From Bretschneidera sinensis (Eukaryota > Streptophyta > Magnoliopsida > Brassicales > Akaniaceae): a DNA stretch of 64,000 bases. This document shows, one piece after another, positions 22,276-34,035 of this stretch. The DNA is taken from NCBI GenBank assembly GCA_023935145.1, contig CM043700.1, positions 35,705,620 to 35,769,619 of the forward strand, given 5' to 3'. The first letter of the stretch is position 1; each line of letters begins with the position of its first letter. Made by a program: the position numbers and the translations under genes. The notes beneath the pieces are model-generated. The model had not been told where the DNA came from and made no database searches. It was given only the letters and a program-made list of their open reading frames with translations.

Positions 22276-23900
22276 ATTCTACCGACCTTATAAAAATTTT
22301 GTCTTGAAAATTTCCTTACCTAGCTCATAAAAAAGCTGGGGTTACGCTTTCCTCATTCTTGCCTCATGTTTCCAAGTAATTTCTTCAACATCTTTGTTCT
22401 GCCATAATACTTGAATCAAAGGAATAACTTTATATCACAAGACTTGTTTCTTTCTGTATAGAATTCTGACTGGTACTTGCATAAAGGTCAAATCTTTGTG
22501 AAGTTTTACAGCCGGACTCTGAATACTATGGGATTCATCATGTAAACACTTTCTTAAAAGTGAAACATGAAACACATTGTGTAATTGCTTTAACTCTGGA
22601 GGCAAATCTAATTTGTATGCTACTGGTCCAAGTCTTTCAATTATCTCATATGACCCTACAAATCTTGGACTTAACTTTAATTTCTTTTTAAATCTCAATA
22701 CACTCTTCCATGGAGATATCTTCGAAAATACCCAGCCACAAACCTAAAACTCAAGAGGTCGTTTTCTATTATCAGCATATCCCTTCTGTTTGTTATGTGC
22801 TGCTCTAAGGTTCTTTCTAACCAGGTTGATCCTCTCAGTAGTCAAATCTATCATTTTTGGACCAAATATTTTTCTTTTTCCAACTTCTTCCCAACATATT
22901 AGAGTTCTGCACATTCTACCATATAAAGCCTCAAAAGGTGTCATCCCAATACTAGTTTGATATTGATTATTGTATGCAAACTCGATCAAAGGTAAATAAG
23001 CATCCCAACTCAGTGAAAAACTCAATACACTTGCCCTCAGCATATCTTCTAGTATTCTCATGATTCTCTCTATCTACCCATCCGTTTGAGGATGAAAAGC
23101 TGTACTAAACTGCAATTGTGTACTCATAGCTTTCTGAAAATCCCTCCAAAATCTAAAAGTAAATCTAGAATCTCTATCTGATACAATGTTTAAAGGTACT
23201 CCATGTAATCTCACAATTTCCGCTACCTACAATTCAACCAACTTTTCAAGACTCCAGGTAGTTTTAATAGGAAGGAAATGCGAAGACTTAGAAAGTCTAT
23301 CCACTATAACCCATACTGCATCATGACCTCTCCGGATACGGGAAAAACCAAAAACAAAATCCATACTTACATTCTCTTATAACCATTCAGGTACTGGAAA
23401 AGGCTGTAATAAACCTGCTAGATGTCTATTCTCAGACTTCACATGTTGACAAATCAAACATTTAGAAATATACTCAGTTACATTCTTTTTCATCCTTGAC
23501 CACCAATATTCTGTCTCTACCCCCTGCACATCTTATTATTACCCGGGTGCATAGAATACACATAATCATAAGTCTCTCATACTCCTTTCTCATCACAATA
23601 TCATTGGAAATACAAACTCTATATCCCAATACCACTATATCATCTTCTCTAATTCTAAACTCAGTCAGCTTCCTACTCAATATTTCCTATCTGATCGTCT
23701 CTATCCCTTCATCTCGACTCTGCCATCTGTAAAAATTTCATATGTGACTCCATACAGATTATATCTTCAAATTTTAAAAACAAAAACAATATCAGCCAAT
23801 TCTAAATCAAAAAGTTGTGCTTGATAAAAAATACTGGGTAGGTCATCTATCGCTTTATCAAGAATTGATTGAAACGTAAACCATTAATGCCTCAAAGTGT
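22276..23900 (-). mobile_element. Ty3/gypsy pol remnant: integrase and chromodomain
   Basis: Minus-strand fragments, in order: the zinc-binding HHCC region (YSMHPGNNKM near 23529-23552; CQHVKSENRH-like with several stops), the catalytic core with first Asp (VDRLSKSSHF), second Asp (VSDRDSRF) and Glu (ERIMRILEDML), and the stretch EFAYNNQYQTSIGMTPFEAL. Then follow the C-terminal module (LSPRFVGSYEIIERLGPVAY, LHNVFHVSLLRK) and a chromodomain-like end (VLWQNKDVEEITWKHE). Several stops look like C-to-T decay, for instance CAG to TAG before IERIMRILE and CGA to TGA after KKQVL. Reverse transcriptase and RNase H are absent. The upstream border near 23.76-23.9 kb is not sharp. Confidence 0.85.
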
Positions 23901-24707
23901 GCTTATCTGTTGATTTTGTATTGATGAATTTTATTTTGTGGTTAACAGCAGCTTACTTTTGAGCAGAAAGTCGTTGGGAGGATCGAACATGTAAAAGATA
24001 TGTCAAGCATGCGTACATTTTTTTGACCTTTATTTCATCATTAAATTAATATAATAAAAAGAACAAGAAGTCTCCATTACGTAGAATATAAAGGGCGAAT
24101 GCAAAGCATATATTCAGAGGATTACTGCAAATGATCAAAAACTCAAGGTAAAGAAAGAGGTTGGCATAAGGAATGGTTACAATTTTCGAATCCTATTCAA
24201 GTTTATGGAAAAGATACCATTTAGATTCTGCCCATGGTTTTCTTTCTTACTCCTATGCACTGTTTTTAAGATAATGAATTGTTTAAGATAAAATATATTA
24301 TTTAAAATTTAAAATTAAAATATAAAAAATTAACAAATTTAAGAGATTGTATTCATGTCAACATCTACACCATTACTTATGTAACGCGTTTGAAATTATT
24401 TTATTTTTATATGAAAATTTTGTTTAACAATAATAAATAAAATATGTGACGCGTCACAAATTTTTCATATAAAATACATATTTATTCATTTCCAGTATAA
24501 TTACCAAAGTCTTCCAATTTTCTTCAAATTAATATTCGTTACTCCCACTCGGTTTCAAGGTTAATTACACCAATTTTACTAAGTTGCATCGTTTGCTATG
24601 ATACTGCCAGATTTTATCATATAGTGAACAAATATATGAGGAAAGTCAATATTAACGGCATAGCTTATTCCAATCAGGAAAAACGACATGGAGTAGTTTA
24701 TTAAAAA

Positions 24708-24748
<41 letters not shown>

Positions 24749-26236
24749 TTAGCATTTATTTGAGTTTAGACAAAAATACCTAAAAAATTACATGAAAAGA
24801 CAAAAAAATAAGGGTATTTTGGTAATTTAAAAAAAATTAAAATGTTAAAATGAGACAATATCGCGGAACGAGGTCCACTCGCAAGTGGCAAAGCCTGTTG
24901 GCACATAGAGTCCATTATAGTAGTTCTTGACAATGTTTCACCATAAATTTTTACAGATTTGTCGAAAATCCCATCTTGTGTTAATATTGTCCAACAATAA
25001 CGTCTAGAATATGTCAAATCTAAAGTTCAGCTTACCATCGATTAATATTTGATCGGTATCACAAAAAATATCTAAAAATTTTAAACAAAAATAAAACTAT
25101 TGAGTTTATGGAACTACTCTACACCTTTGAAATTATTTACAAAAAATTAAATTTTTAGGGTTATTTTGGTAAACAAATATTTTATTTTTTATTGGATTAA
25201 ATTGATTTAGAGAAAGAAAATCGAGAGTGCATCCATAAACTCTCGAGTAGTCATAAGACTATATATCTTGTAGTCTAAGGTACTCTTAAGACTTCTGGAT
25301 TGCCAAACGTGTTTCAGGACAAATCCATGAGTTCGTGATGAGATCGCAATGCCTATTCCGTCGTAGTCAAGTCATCATTATAAATATTAACAGCAATGTC
25401 TTTTCCGTCATAGTCAAGTTGTCAATATAAATATTGATATTAAACCATCCAAACAAAGAAGTTTTCACTTTTTTAAGGTAAATCACACAAGTTTTAAATG
25501 ATAACGTATAATTGTAAATATATTTTTTAAAATTTTTTATTTATATTTATAAGAAGTATTAAATATAATTTCATGTGATTAAATTTTTTTATCCAGAGTG
25601 TAAATGCTTATACCCCTGATAAAAAATATTAAATTTGATGTCATGTGATTTTATGTAATTAAACTTTTTTATCGAATAGTATAAGTGAAGATTTAAAAAA
25701 TATAAAAAAAAATCTTATAATTATATATTATCTCAAAAAATAATCTATGTAATTTACCCTATTTATAATATGTGCTCCACTTATTACACTATAGTTGGTT
25801 TTTACCTAAAATCTGTAAAGATCTAATTAAATAATACTTCAAGTCATAGTTAATACAATTAATACTGGTTACTTAGTCATCACTTGGAATGACGTACCGC
25901 ATGCATTTTGTCATAATCCACAATAAATTATCTTTCCTAGAATGGGTTTTCTCTATGGTGTTTGGTGAATTTTCCTTGAGGAAAAAATGGTTGAGTAGAT
26001 AAATTTGCTCACCCTTTTCCTTTGACATTTTTTTAACATCTTGGTGGGATTTGTGCTTCGTGGTTCTATCGCATCAAATTTTTTATTTTGTCTCTAAATG
26101 TATTTTGGGCATCAGTGCTGCTGAGATTTTGTTAAGTTGTATTGTTGAAAGTGAATTCAATTGTTATGTTATTTAAAAATATATTTTATCTAATTATGTT
26201 GTTGATATGATAATCAAATCTTTATTAACAAAACAC

Positions 26237-26340
26237 GAGAAATTCTCATATGCACTCGATGCAAAACACTATTTTTATATCAGTGAAAATTTTATTGATA
26301 ATGGTTAAATATCTTATATCGAATGCAAATAAAAATTTAT
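26237..26340. mobile_element. Foldback MITE family, copy 1
   Basis: Begins GAGAAATTCTCATATGCA and ends GAATGCAAATAAAAATTTAT, with the shared internal word GTGAAAATTTTATTGATA. Related in layout to 41915-42092 and 43728-43915. Confidence 0.5.
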
Positions 26341-26640
26341 GTAACGGCACAACTAAACAGAGTCGTAACTACAGAGAATCCAAATCCTGTATTATACTGC
26401 ATGATCATTAATTTAGCCATTAGTTATAAATTAAGCTTATTAGTTGCCCTATCATCTTGATGGGATTAAGTTAGCTAGTCCATAAATCTCTTTTTGTGCT
26501 GTGCCGTTTCACAAAAAAAGTGGTGGCTTAAAGGTAATTAATATCTGATTAATTATGGAGCATCAATCATTTTTGTTAATTAAACCATTTTGTTGTTTTA
26601 CACATGAAGTTTTCAGTTAAGCCAAAAGACAAGGTCAAGT

Positions 26641-26641
<1 letters not shown>

Positions 26642-26701
<60 letters not shown>
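26642..26701. repeat. Compound microsatellite (CT)n(TA)n
   Basis: An uninterrupted CT run of roughly 37 bases passes directly into a TA run of roughly 22 bases. Confidence 0.9.
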
Positions 26702-27825
26702 AAAGCAATTCTACGTGATTGCCAAGTTCTTAGGAATTTTATAGTATATGGTTAATTTGGCGAAGTCTGATCTTAACTTTTTAATTAACACCTTAATCAC
26801 AAGGATTTAACTTAAACGTATGTAGAATGGAAAATACTCATTTCAATCAAGTAGAATTTTCTCACTCTTAACCATTAGCGCTTTCTTCTTTTTATACCCT
26901 CATGGAAGTAGAAAAATTACTTTCAAATTTTGCAAAAGATACTGTAATTGGGAAAATCTTAATATTGTCACAAATTGAAATGAAGGGATTAAACTGTTTA
27001 AATTGAAATAATGGGAATTTATGTGCGATAAACTTAGCCTGTTTAGAAAATGAGAGGTAAAATAAAGGAAAATGATATGAATGGAGAGACAATTGAAGAG
27101 TGCATATATATTTTATTTATATGTTTAAAAAAAAAAAGGAAAGGAAAAAATATAACATGTTTTACTATAGATTTTGTACTTTATTAATATAAAAAATATC
27201 ATTAAAAAGTTAGATAGATGAAAAAATATATATATATATACACACACTCCCTATTCAAATCTTCTTAATTTGGAAAATTTTTAAAGCAATAAAAAAGTTA
27301 GTGAAATGATACATTTATCCTTCAATTTTCAATCTCTCGTTTTTTTACGATCATCATAAGGTTAATTAATAAAAAAAATACAATTCAATGATGCATTGCG
27401 TGTGGAGCTATGCACCGTAAGGTTTCGGGTTCTCAATGTATCCATAAAAAATAATTGAAATCCAAACTAGTTTTTCAAATTAAAAAAAAAAAAGAAGAGA
27501 ATGAAATAATTCATTCTCGAATATTGTAAGAAAAGTATTACTACTAATTATATAGATTTGCTAATTAATTTATAGTAGTTTTTTAATTAGGAAAATGAAA
27601 TGTAGACGGCCATCAACTGCTGTAACAAGCAGATAAAGAGACAAGAGGAAGGATGAATCAAAGGTATATGAATGATAGTCATTGAATTAGGAAAATAAAA
27701 GCTTAATAAGACGTTTAGTTGTTTCCCTTGACGTCCTCTTTAATTATTGAAATACAAAGTCAAGAATCCGGGCCATCCTCTCCCATATCGATAAAAAAAA
27801 TAAAATTAAATCATTAAAATATGTC

Positions 27826-27833
27826 TATAAATA
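27826..27833 (+). promoter_or_regulatory. Candidate TATA box of the kinase gene
   Basis: TATAAATA lies about 300 bases upstream of the start codon and is followed by a C/T-rich leader. The position is compatible with a long 5' UTR; no transcript data support it. Confidence 0.35.
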
Positions 27834-28135
27834 CAAGATTGTGATCCAGTACAAACCAATTAGGTAATAATTATTCGTGAAATTACGTAATAATTATAAA
27901 TATAATTCTTAATAATTATCAATAAAAATTTTATGCGAAAATTTCCCACTTTCCGCCTTTTTTTCCAAACGAAGGGGACTATACTATACAGTTCTCTCTC
28001 CGCCCTTTCAAAGTCTTCACTTCGTGACACGCATTTCCTTCGTCTCATTTTCCTCTCCTGCTCTCGTCACATTAATTTGAGGGTTTAACAACAAAGAACG
28101 ACAATTTATAATCGGTAACATTTTGATTATTCAAG

Positions 28136-30009
28136 ATGAAAATGAAGAAGGAGAAGATTACATGGAAATCTGTCATCTTTAGTTGTGGCAAGGCCAAGAC
28201 TTCCGCGCCAGAATCTGATGAACGAGCGATCTTGAAAAAAAGTTCTTTTCAGCGGTTGTCTCTCTCAGATGTTAGCAATCCCAGTTCACCTATCTCTGTT
28301 GATGATCTGTCAAATTCTCTCGTCGGCTCGAATCTTAATGTGTTCACGTTAGCAGAGCTTAAATTAATAACACATAATTTCTCGTGGAGTAATCTGCTTG
28401 GTGAAGGAGGATTTGGACCAGTATACAAAGGCTTCGTCGATGACAAGCTTAGGCCAGGGCTGGAGGCTCAGCCTGTTGCTGTTAAGGCACTTGATTTGGA
28501 TGGCCAGCAAGGTCATGGCGAATGGCTGGTTAGTTAATTTAATTACACTTATGATTAAAACCCTTTTGTTCTTATATCTAAATATATGTTTGCATCTGTT
28601 TTTGACTAAACTGATGATAATAAGAAAAGATCATTATAAAAGACTAATCCTGGTGTATATTTAACTTGTGGTGAATGTAGGCAGAAATAATTTTTCTTGG
28701 ACAAATGAGGCATCAACATCTTGTTAAATTAATCGGATACTGCTGCGAGGTAGAGCAGAGGCTTCTGGTATATGAATATATGGCAAGAGGAAGCTTAGAA
28801 AATCAACTCTTCAGAAGTATGTTTGCTTGTTCTTTTTACTCATATCTGCTTTTGGCATTTATTATGGTAAATAGGTCTTGTGGGAAAGTAAAATAATTTA
28901 ATTCTATCAACTGATCAATATTTGTAAACAAAAAAAAGAAAAAAAGAAAAGTACTGTCATTTTTAAGTTTAGGGCCAAAAGTTGTTGACTTTTGGTTTAT
29001 ATGCAGGATATTCTGTGGCCTTGCCATGGTCAACCAGGATGAAAATTGCATTGGGAGCAGCCAAGGGTCTAGCCTTCCTTCATGAAGCAGATAAACCAGT
29101 GATATACAGAGATTTCAAATCTTCAAACATCTTATTAGATGCTGTAAGCCCCTCTCTTATGAGCAAGTTGTAAGTCAATGCCGAAGTATGTGAAGAAAAT
29201 AGAAAATGATTCTAAAAACTGACTGTTCTGTTTTCAATTCTTTTTCCAGGACTACAATGTTAAACTGTCAGATTTTGGGCTAGCAAAGGATGGTCCTGAA
29301 GGAGAGGAGACGCACGTAACAACCCGTGTAATGGGCACGCAAGGGTATGCTGCCCCAGAATATGTCAAGACCGGTAAGCAGACACCTACCGTCCTGCCCT
29401 TTAATGAAATCTTTCCCTTCATAAAATTAAAAATCATTTATCCAGTAATTGGAAACAACTTCATTTTAATCAGTTCGTGTTGTTAATTAATCTAATCCAA
29501 TTCAATTATCCTGCTTAATTCCAGGTCACTTGACAACAATGAGTGATGTGTACAGTTTTGGAGTAGTGTTGTTGGAGCTGATAACTGGTAAACGGTCGCT
29601 GGATAACACTCGCCCAGTTAGAGAGCAGAGCCTTGTAGAATTGGCAAGGCCTCTGTTGAAGGACCCAAGAAAGCTTGACAGGATTATAGACCCAAGACTT
29701 GAAGGGCAATTTTCCAGCAAGGGGGCTGAAAGGGCAGCTGCATTGGCTTACAAATGCTTGAGCCACGAACCAAAGCCTAGGCCAACAATGAGTGAAGTGG
29801 TCAAGATTTTGGACTCCCTTCAAGGCTTTGAGGATACACTTGTTGAACCCTTTGTTTATGTCGTGCCGAATGAGATAAGTACCAAAAAATGTTTTGAGAG
29901 GCAGGAAGGAATCAAAAGTGAAGGGGAAAAGGATTCCAGCGAAGAAAATGGACACAAAAATCACTCGTACAGGCACGGGCATCGTCATGGTTGGATCACG
30001 ATCCCATAA
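28136..30009 (+). CDS. Receptor-like cytoplasmic kinase, RLCK-VII (RIPK-like)
   Basis: Soluble Ser/Thr kinase of the RLCK-VII/PBL group. Closest in wording to RIPK, which acts in immune signalling and phosphorylates RIN4 in Arabidopsis. Five exons, all in phase: 28136-28528, 28681-28816, 29007-29143, 29250-29373, 29525-30009, giving 424 residues. Visible are the N-terminal [17 protein letters not shown] block, the [15 protein letters not shown] motif that precedes RLCK kinase domains, the glycine loop GEGGFGPV (89-96), VAVK Lys117, the catalytic loop YRDFKSSN (Asp212, Asn217), DFG (230-232) and [11 protein letters not shown] in the activation segment. No signal peptide, membrane segment or N-myristoylation Gly2. 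The C-terminus is unusual: acidic EKDSSEEN followed by a His-rich [11 protein letters not shown]. All catalytic residues are present, so it is likely active. The exact orthologue (RIPK or a sister PBL) is inferred. Confidence 0.92.
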
Positions 30010-32780
30010 GCTTAAGATCAAGATCATTTATATTTGAAAATTGAAATGGTGTCAAGTTTACGGTGAGATTGAATATCGCATCATTAAATACAAAATATTC
30101 AAATTCAAATTTGTCAGTATTACAGTCAATCTCACCATGAACTTGACGTCCATTTCAATTCTTAAATGGAGAGTCATATTAGTGTCCATATATATTTAAC
30201 TCATTTTCGTGTAATTTCTCGCTGTATGAAGTACTCTCGACCTTGTAGTTTTTTATATTAAAACAAGCGTGGAATTAAAAGATATTTAACATTTAGTAAA
30301 AGTTGTGTTAAAAGAAATGTCGATATCTTTTTACTTTTTTTTCCATTCTTCTTATAAAAAAAAGATATCAAATTAGAAATTAATAGTTTTTTATAAAACG
30401 ATTAAGAAGTTAAAAAATCTCAACATTAGTAAAAAAACACAAGAATAAAATTGATTGTACAAACACAAAAGTTGATAAAAAAATAGTTTCTTAATTTATT
30501 TACAAAACTATTTTTCTTTTTTTAGTTTAATTCGCTAGTCAAACGAAACCGTGTTATTTTTTACCTTTTTCATTTGACGAGGGAAGGTGAAGCTATAGAG
30601 TGGATTTTTTAATATCACTGCTAATTTTCAATTATAGTTTCTGTGAATTGAGACATCTTATGAACTACCACTAGAAGAATAGCACACCTAGCAGACGTAA
30701 TTTCATTTCTAATTACTTTTCTTGAGAATAGACAAACACCTACCCCTCTATCTTAATCAAAGGCAGAATTTTACAAAGTGAATGAGACAGTTGCAGCAGT
30801 TTGATTGATACAAAGAATTTTACAAATTTCAACAACCACTCACCCTCTCTTTAGTTGTACTGTTTCTACCCCTAACTTCATTTTTTTTATATATTCATTT
30901 AATCTTTGCCAAAAATTCAAATTGAGAGTTGGGCCAGTCTGCTTCCGTTCTCTCATCTCTGTGTCGGAATTTGCGACGAAAATAAATCTTCCCTATTAGC
31001 TTCATAACAGCTAGTAATTACCAATTACTCAATTTGAGGATTAGGTTTTTTGTTTTATAATAAAAAATTATTTATGATTTTTGAAATGATTTATAATAAA
31101 ATATTAAAATAAAGTTATAAATTGTTTAATATTTAATGAAATCAGAGTAAAAACTGTTTTTTTAAAATAAATTTAAATTTTTATAAATAAAAATTGTTTC
31201 ATAAACCGTTTAATATTTTGACTATTTCTGTTGTACGAAATTGTGATAAATAGAGCTTTTAGAGAATTAAAATTAAACAGTTGAATAAAAAAAATTATTT
31301 AATACAATACCATAAAATATATAATATAAAAATTTATTTCACCACTGAATAATACAAAAGACAAAAAAAATTTCACTGAACAAAACCTTCCCAGCATTGC
31401 AGGAACCCTCGAAAACAATCTCATTGGTGAAACCTTACAGACAGCCTGTTCTAATTATTGGTCAGTTGGACAATCAATCCTTTCAATTAATGTATGTGCA
31501 TCATTAAGTTCTTGTTTTTTTGGTGTTTATCAATTATGGCCGAAGAAAAAAATATTATTAGTCAAGGAGTTCCTATCATGTCTTGTCCATACAATCACTA
31601 TCACTAGCATTTGGCGGGCAGAGTGGATCGATAGTCTTGAAATTATGTAGATAAATAATTGGGATGCACAATTATTATTGGGTATGGTACGGTTACGCGT
31701 TCTGTGTTTCCAAAGTTTTTGTTGTAATTAATTTTCGTGATTGAAGTGATTTGAGAGAGACATTGTACCTATGTAATCTATAGATGACTTGAAGAGATTT
31801 TGCTCATATGCTTCCGCATTCATTATATGGTTAGTATTACCAAAGCATAAGCTATGTTCAGTAGTATCTCTGTCATTTATACAATGAAAACATTGGTTAC
31901 TAATAATATTGAAGGGCTAAGGTTAATTGAAGAAGAAAATATAGTGATTGTACCATTAAATTCTTCATAATATAAGTTTAGATGATACATACCGATACGA
32001 ACAAGATTTTGGTGAAGTCTATATGTCTTTCCATAGTGCAATGGCTAAGTTCAACCTTACTTCTACTTCTCAAGCATAGGGTTGGCAATTTACGATACCA
32101 CTCTTTAACATGACATGTACACTAAAAGTAAGTGGATTTGGGTTTAGTTTAATCATGTTTGGATCGTAATCTCAATTCAATTATGGGTATGCATTTTGAG
32201 CTCATATCATATTTTTATCTTTAATTTGTATGAATAATAAAGGGATGATGAGTCTCTTCACTTCCTCTTTTAAGTTAATGATGCAAATGAAACACAGTTA
32301 CGGAAATAACGACAAGTAATTAATCAAAAAAAAGTTAATGTTGTCGAATGAAGAAGGAAGCTATCATGAAAGCTTAAAAAACTTTTGTTCAAGGTGAGTT
32401 GTTTCCATCATTGATGGAGCACTTTTCAAGTGTGATTGATTTATATCTAGCAATTTTTGTGACTTCATGAAGCATTCAGATGTATGTGAATCAAAGTTAA
32501 GGATGAAAGGGTTTAAGGGTTTCCAATTGCAATTTTGTCCTTTTGTTTACCCTTATGTGAGTAGTGTCATATTGCTTTTTTTATTTTTATTTTTAAAGCT
32601 GCTGTTATAACAAATTTTGTTTTCCGGATATCGAATGCAATTCTTAGAAGTTATACTTTATTGAGGATAAATGAAAAACAAAGGTTGAACTAAATAAATT
32701 TATATGATCCAAATGTTAGAAGTAGCTTTACAGTAGTTCCAACCAAGCTACACAATCTGGTGATACTAACTTTAAGCCAA
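30010..32780. other. Intergenic DNA downstream of the kinase gene
   Basis: The first 200 bases are probably 3' UTR and contain a short inverted repeat (AAATTGAAATGG...GTCAAGTTTACGGTGAGATTG near 30039-30072 against CAATCTCACCATGAACTTGAC near 30126). The rest is AT-rich, without a recognisable gene. Confidence 0.4.
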
Positions 32781-32783
32781 TTA

Positions 32784-33470
32784 TTATACTATGACAGCGG
32801 ATGGGAGGTTTACCACAAAGTCTGCATATTCGCTGTTGACTGATAATCGATCACAGTTGAGTCCTAATGAGCCTTGGTCCTGGCTTTCGACTCTGAGGTG
32901 CCCTAAAAAAATGAAACTGTTTTTGTGGTTAGTCATGCACAACAAACTGTTAACAAATGAGGTGCGCGCTGCTAGGTGGATTATTTCATCTGTCCAGTGT
33001 GATAGATGTCGGTGTTCTTCCGAATCAGTATTACACATTCTTCGAGACTGAGATGTTCTGTCAGGTTTGGACAGCTGTTATTCCTTCTCATCTTCACTGT
33101 ACTTCTTTTCTCTTAATTTAGTGGATTGGGTCTTTTGGAATATTTGGGATAAGGTCAATGCTTGGGGGAATGATGAGAAAGCGGTGAGATTTCCTGTTAG
33201 ATTGTGTGTGTGTACTGGACTGCTAGGAATAGGCAAGTAATTGCAGGCCATTACCTGATTGTGGCCTTCCTGAACTTTGAAATCTATAATTTGGAGAGCG
33301 ACATGAGGCTACTCCTCGTGGTAGGGCCACTACAATGAGACAAGTTTTTTGGTTGGTCGATTAAAATCAATACCGAAGGAAGTCAGGATATTTGCATTGG
33401 TTTATGGTGCATTTGGGAAAATTTTTATCCATAGAAAAGGAGTTGGTGGAAATAGATTTGATTGTTTTTT
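32784..33470 (+). mobile_element. LINE remnant: zf-RVT domain and start of RNase H
   Basis: The plus strand encodes DGRFTTKSAYSLL, LRCPKKMKLFLWLVMHNKLLT and CDRCRCSSESVLHILRD, the zinc-binding reverse-transcriptase (zf-RVT) region at the end of plant LINE ORF2. It is cut by a stop at 33049. Further on, VFWLVD and an IKIN(T)EGS-like piece near 33340-33385 mark the start of the RNase H domain in another frame. Dead copy. Confidence 0.8.
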
Positions 33471-33949
33471 TTTGAAATTATTGTTCGGTAAAATTTTACT
33501 ATTATAGTTTTTTCAAAAATAATTGACAGGGAAAGTTAAAAATCTTTTTTTAGAATAGGTGAAAGAGCTTTTAAAATGTGCTTGACTGAGTATTTCTTAA
33601 AGTTTTAATCAATTTTATGTAAAACCGAAACTGCCCTTAACTCATTTCATTAATTTCCATCTAACTCTTTATATATTCAAATTATCTAAACCTTTAATCA
33701 TCGTTTCACTTTGTTGGAACAACGAGTTCGGCTATGGAAATGACACTTGAAAGAAGCGGCCAAAGAAAACAAAAATTATAGATATTTTTTTATTTTATTA
33801 TTAAATAATAAATAATTTTATTAATATAAAGTTACTGATTATTATTAGACAATGAATAATTTCTTTTTGGTTGTTAATAATAAATGCCTCTTTAGTTAAA
33901 AAAATAATTCATTAAAACTGTCTATTTTAATAATTTTACAGTTAAGATT
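33471..33949. other. Intergenic, AT-rich
   Basis: No gene. Runs of TTATTA/AATAAT around 33780-33920; nothing else recognised. Confidence 0.4.
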
Positions 33950-34030
33950 ACAATTACCAAACATTATTATTGATCAAAATGTTTTTCCAATACAGTTTAC
34001 CAAATGCTATATTGAGCTTTTAGCAACAAC
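33950..34030. repeat. MITE half adjoining the 5' LTR
   Basis: ACCAAACATTATTATTG, then TTTACCAAATGCTATATTG, then AGCTTTTAGCAACAAC resembles plant hAT-like MITE sequence. It is cut exactly at the LTR start. The complementary-looking remainder lies at 20149-20215 on the other strand. Confidence 0.4.
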
Positions 34031-34035
34031 ACTTC
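34031..34035. repeat. Putative target-site duplication next to 5' LTR (ACTTC)
   Basis: Five bases immediately before the LTR start TGTAATATCC. They are the same five bases, in element orientation, that follow the 3' LTR at 20216-20220. Confidence 0.55.

Larger units (their letters stand above)
23901..27820. other. Intergenic DNA upstream of the kinase gene
   Basis: No gene supported. Contains a (TA)n microsatellite (about 24714-24744), an imperfect duplication of about 48 bp (CCGTCGTAGTCAAGTC near 25360 and CCGTCATAGTCAAGTT near 25406), a second pair of related AT-rich blocks (about 25550-25690), a foldback MITE at 26237-26340 and a compound (CT)n(TA)n microsatellite at about 26642-26701. 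Confidence 0.5.

Noticed and set aside
23940..24020. Possible exon (QLTFEQKVVGRIEHV-like frame)
   Set aside because: A short open stretch with splice-like borders, but no family match and no neighbouring exons; chance is more likely.
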